Below, piece after piece: positions 62,900-64,000 of a stretch of DNA of 64,000 nt. The position numbers and the translations under genes were made by a program. The stretch spans positions 1,426,001 to 1,490,000 of the forward strand of contig OY282379.1 in the NCBI GenBank assembly GCA_958295875.1. Reading direction: 5' to 3'. Positions within the stretch are counted from its first letter, which is position 1. Each line of letters begins with the position of its first letter. The notes beneath the pieces are model-generated. The model ran no database searches. It was not told the DNA's origin and worked only from the letters and a program-made list of their open reading frames with translations. The DNA comes from an uncultured Pseudomonadales bacterium. GTDB lineage: Bacteria; Pseudomonadota; Gammaproteobacteria; Pseudomonadales; Azotimanducaceae.

Positions 62900-64000
62900 T
62901 CAGAAGTCGAGTAGCGTCAGTGCGTTTATGATGGGTTTGGGGCGTGGCTTCGCCCGGAAGCGGGCGGCGTCCAGGCGCTCCCACAGGCGCGGCATGTCGA
63001 CGTAGCGGGCACGCGCGGGCGGGCGGGCGGCCAGCAAGCGCCGGATCATGGGAAACGCCTCCACGAAGGCATCCATCAACGCCTCGTAGCGAGCCGCATC
63101 GTTCGCGCCCCGGCTCCAGCAGACCTCCGGCGGGAGCACCGCCCGCAATCCGTGGCGAAACAGCCAGCGGCCCCAGCGTCCGCGCCGGAACTGTTCGGGC
63201 GGCAGCCCCAAGGCGAACTCCAATAGCCGCCGGTCCAGCAGCGGGTAACGATACTCGATGCCCCGCCGCGCGCCGCTCGCCGCCCACCCCTCGATGCGCG
63301 CGCTCAGAGGCTCGGCTTGCAGATGCTGCAATTGCGTGGGCCGTACCCCGACCGCCCGCCTCCGCGATGTGGCCAGAGGCTTCGCCCGCCGCGCGAACGC
63401 CGGGTCTATGAGCCAACGCCGATACATCCCCTTGCCGGCACGCAGCCGACGGAGCGTGAACGGCAGAGCGGGATGCAGGAGCGGCAGCACGATGTCCGCC
63501 AGAAAACGCGGCGCCCAGGCGTCCTGAGCACGGCATTCGGCGGCGAGCCGCCGCCAGCGTCCGCTCAACAGCAAGTGCTGCCAGTACCCCCAACCGTGGA
63601 ACGACACGCACTGGTCCCCGCCCCAGCCTGACAGCAGCACCCGCACGCCCCGCGCCGCGGCGTGGCGCTGCACGACCTCCTCGTTCAGGTGAACCTGCAC
63701 CCCAGGCAGGGTCCCGTCGTGCCGCAGCACGTCCAAGACGTCGTCGGGGGTCGGCGCGCCGTGGCAGGTCTGCAATCCCTCTTGGGCGCACACCGCATCG
63801 ACCAAGGCGTATTCCCGTGCGTGCTCCGGCTTCGGCGGCTTGGCGCCAGGCTCCGGCAGCCACGTGAAGGCGAGCGGCGGCGGGTGTCCTCGACGCCGCA
63901 TCTCGCGCGCGGCGAGCACCGCAACGCTGGACGAATCCAGGCCGCCGCTCAGATGCACGCCCACGGGGCCGCCGTGCAGGCGGTCGCGCACCGCCTGCGT
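62900..64000 (-). CDS. Lasso-type asparagine synthetase-like cyclase 3 (partial)
   Basis: The C-terminal 366 or so residues of an McjC-type enzyme, with the N-terminus beyond the window. The ATP loop HLSGGLDSSSVAV, GWGGDQCVSFHG and YRYPLLDRRLLEFALGLPPE match cyclase 1 closely. Here GWGGDQ replaces GWGGDE. It is first in the minus-strand order cyclase-precursor-fusion. The 130-bp gap before the precursor may hold its own promoter. Confidence 0.85.
   Translation of the reverse strand, partial: TQAVRDRLHGGPVGVHLSGGLDSSSVAVLAAREMRRRGHPPPLAFTWLPEPGAKPPKPEHAREYALVDAVCAQEGLQTCHGAPTPDDVLDVLRHDGTLPGVQVHLNEEVVQRHAAARGVRVLLSGWGGDQCVSFHGWGYWQHLLLSGRWRRLAAECRAQDAWAPRFLADIVLPLLHPALPFTLRRLRAGKGMYRRWLIDPAFARRAKPLATSRRRAVGVRPTQLQHLQAEPLSARIEGWAASGARRGIEYRYPLLDRRLLEFALGLPPEQFRRGRWGRWLFRHGLRAVLPPEVCWSRGANDAARYEALMDAFVEAFPMIRRLLAARPPARARYVDMPRLWERLDAARFRAKPRPKPIINALTLLDF

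Overview
The window reads as a GC-rich gammaproteobacterial chromosome. Its housekeeping blocks have orders common in Gammaproteobacteria: radC divergent from coaBC-algC-argB, pyrE and rph divergent from yicC-gmk, rpmB-rpmG-mutM, coaD and rsmD divergent from ftsY-ftsE-ftsX. Between these blocks lie long accessory stretches full of insertion sequences, truncated duplicates and chimeric junctions. No tRNA, rRNA or CRISPR array was seen. The species cannot be named from this sequence.

The accessory DNA is dominated by a dispersed RiPP (lasso-peptide-like) supersystem. There are three asparagine-synthetase-type cyclases (6463-8340, 40928-42898, 62900-window end). Four precursor genes are supported (8753, 13725, 42980, 62593), and a fifth may exist in decayed form near 2.4-2.6 kb. 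There are two intact PqqD-like leader-binding proteins (26221, 38974), but only one leader peptidase (51837-53636, fused to a nucleotidyltransferase) and one McjD-type ABC exporter (49883). HPr-kinase-like kinases, sulfotransferases, Asp/Asn-hydroxylase-like and prolyl-hydroxylase-like oxygenases and glycosyltransferases lie around them. The leaders carry W-x-K/E-P, like the YSKP leader of paeninodin, and two of the three distinct peptides end in Ser. This fits kinase-mediated C-terminal phosphorylation with further sulfation and hydroxylation.

Layout: 1-3 kb, decorating cluster on the minus strand (kinase, hydroxylase, sulfotransferase). 3-6 kb, IS remnants and an arylsulfotransferase lipoprotein. 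6-16 kb, cyclase plus a tandemly duplicated precursor/sulfotransferase/SGNH cassette with GT8 and GT39 glycosyltransferases. 16-26.7 kb, IS elements, second arylsulfotransferase, rhamnosyltransferase/GT8, oxygenase, VapBC-type toxin-antitoxin and PqqD. 26.7-29.5 kb, cupin and two oxygenases. 29.5-36.7 kb, housekeeping. 37-44.1 kb, a compact eight-gene operon with two kinases, sulfotransferase, PqqD, oxygenase, cyclase, precursor and a second oxygenase. 44.1-49.8 kb, an apparent defence island of two ATPase/TOPRIM pairs. 49.9-53.6 kb, exporter and peptidase. 53.7-60.4 kb, regulator-like gene and housekeeping. 60.5-64 kb, a third cluster with a kinase-sulfotransferase fusion, precursor and cyclase.

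Working model (inference): PqqD proteins bind the leaders, the single peptidase cleaves them, three cyclases close the rings, local kinases, sulfotransferases and oxygenases decorate the products, and the single transporter exports them.
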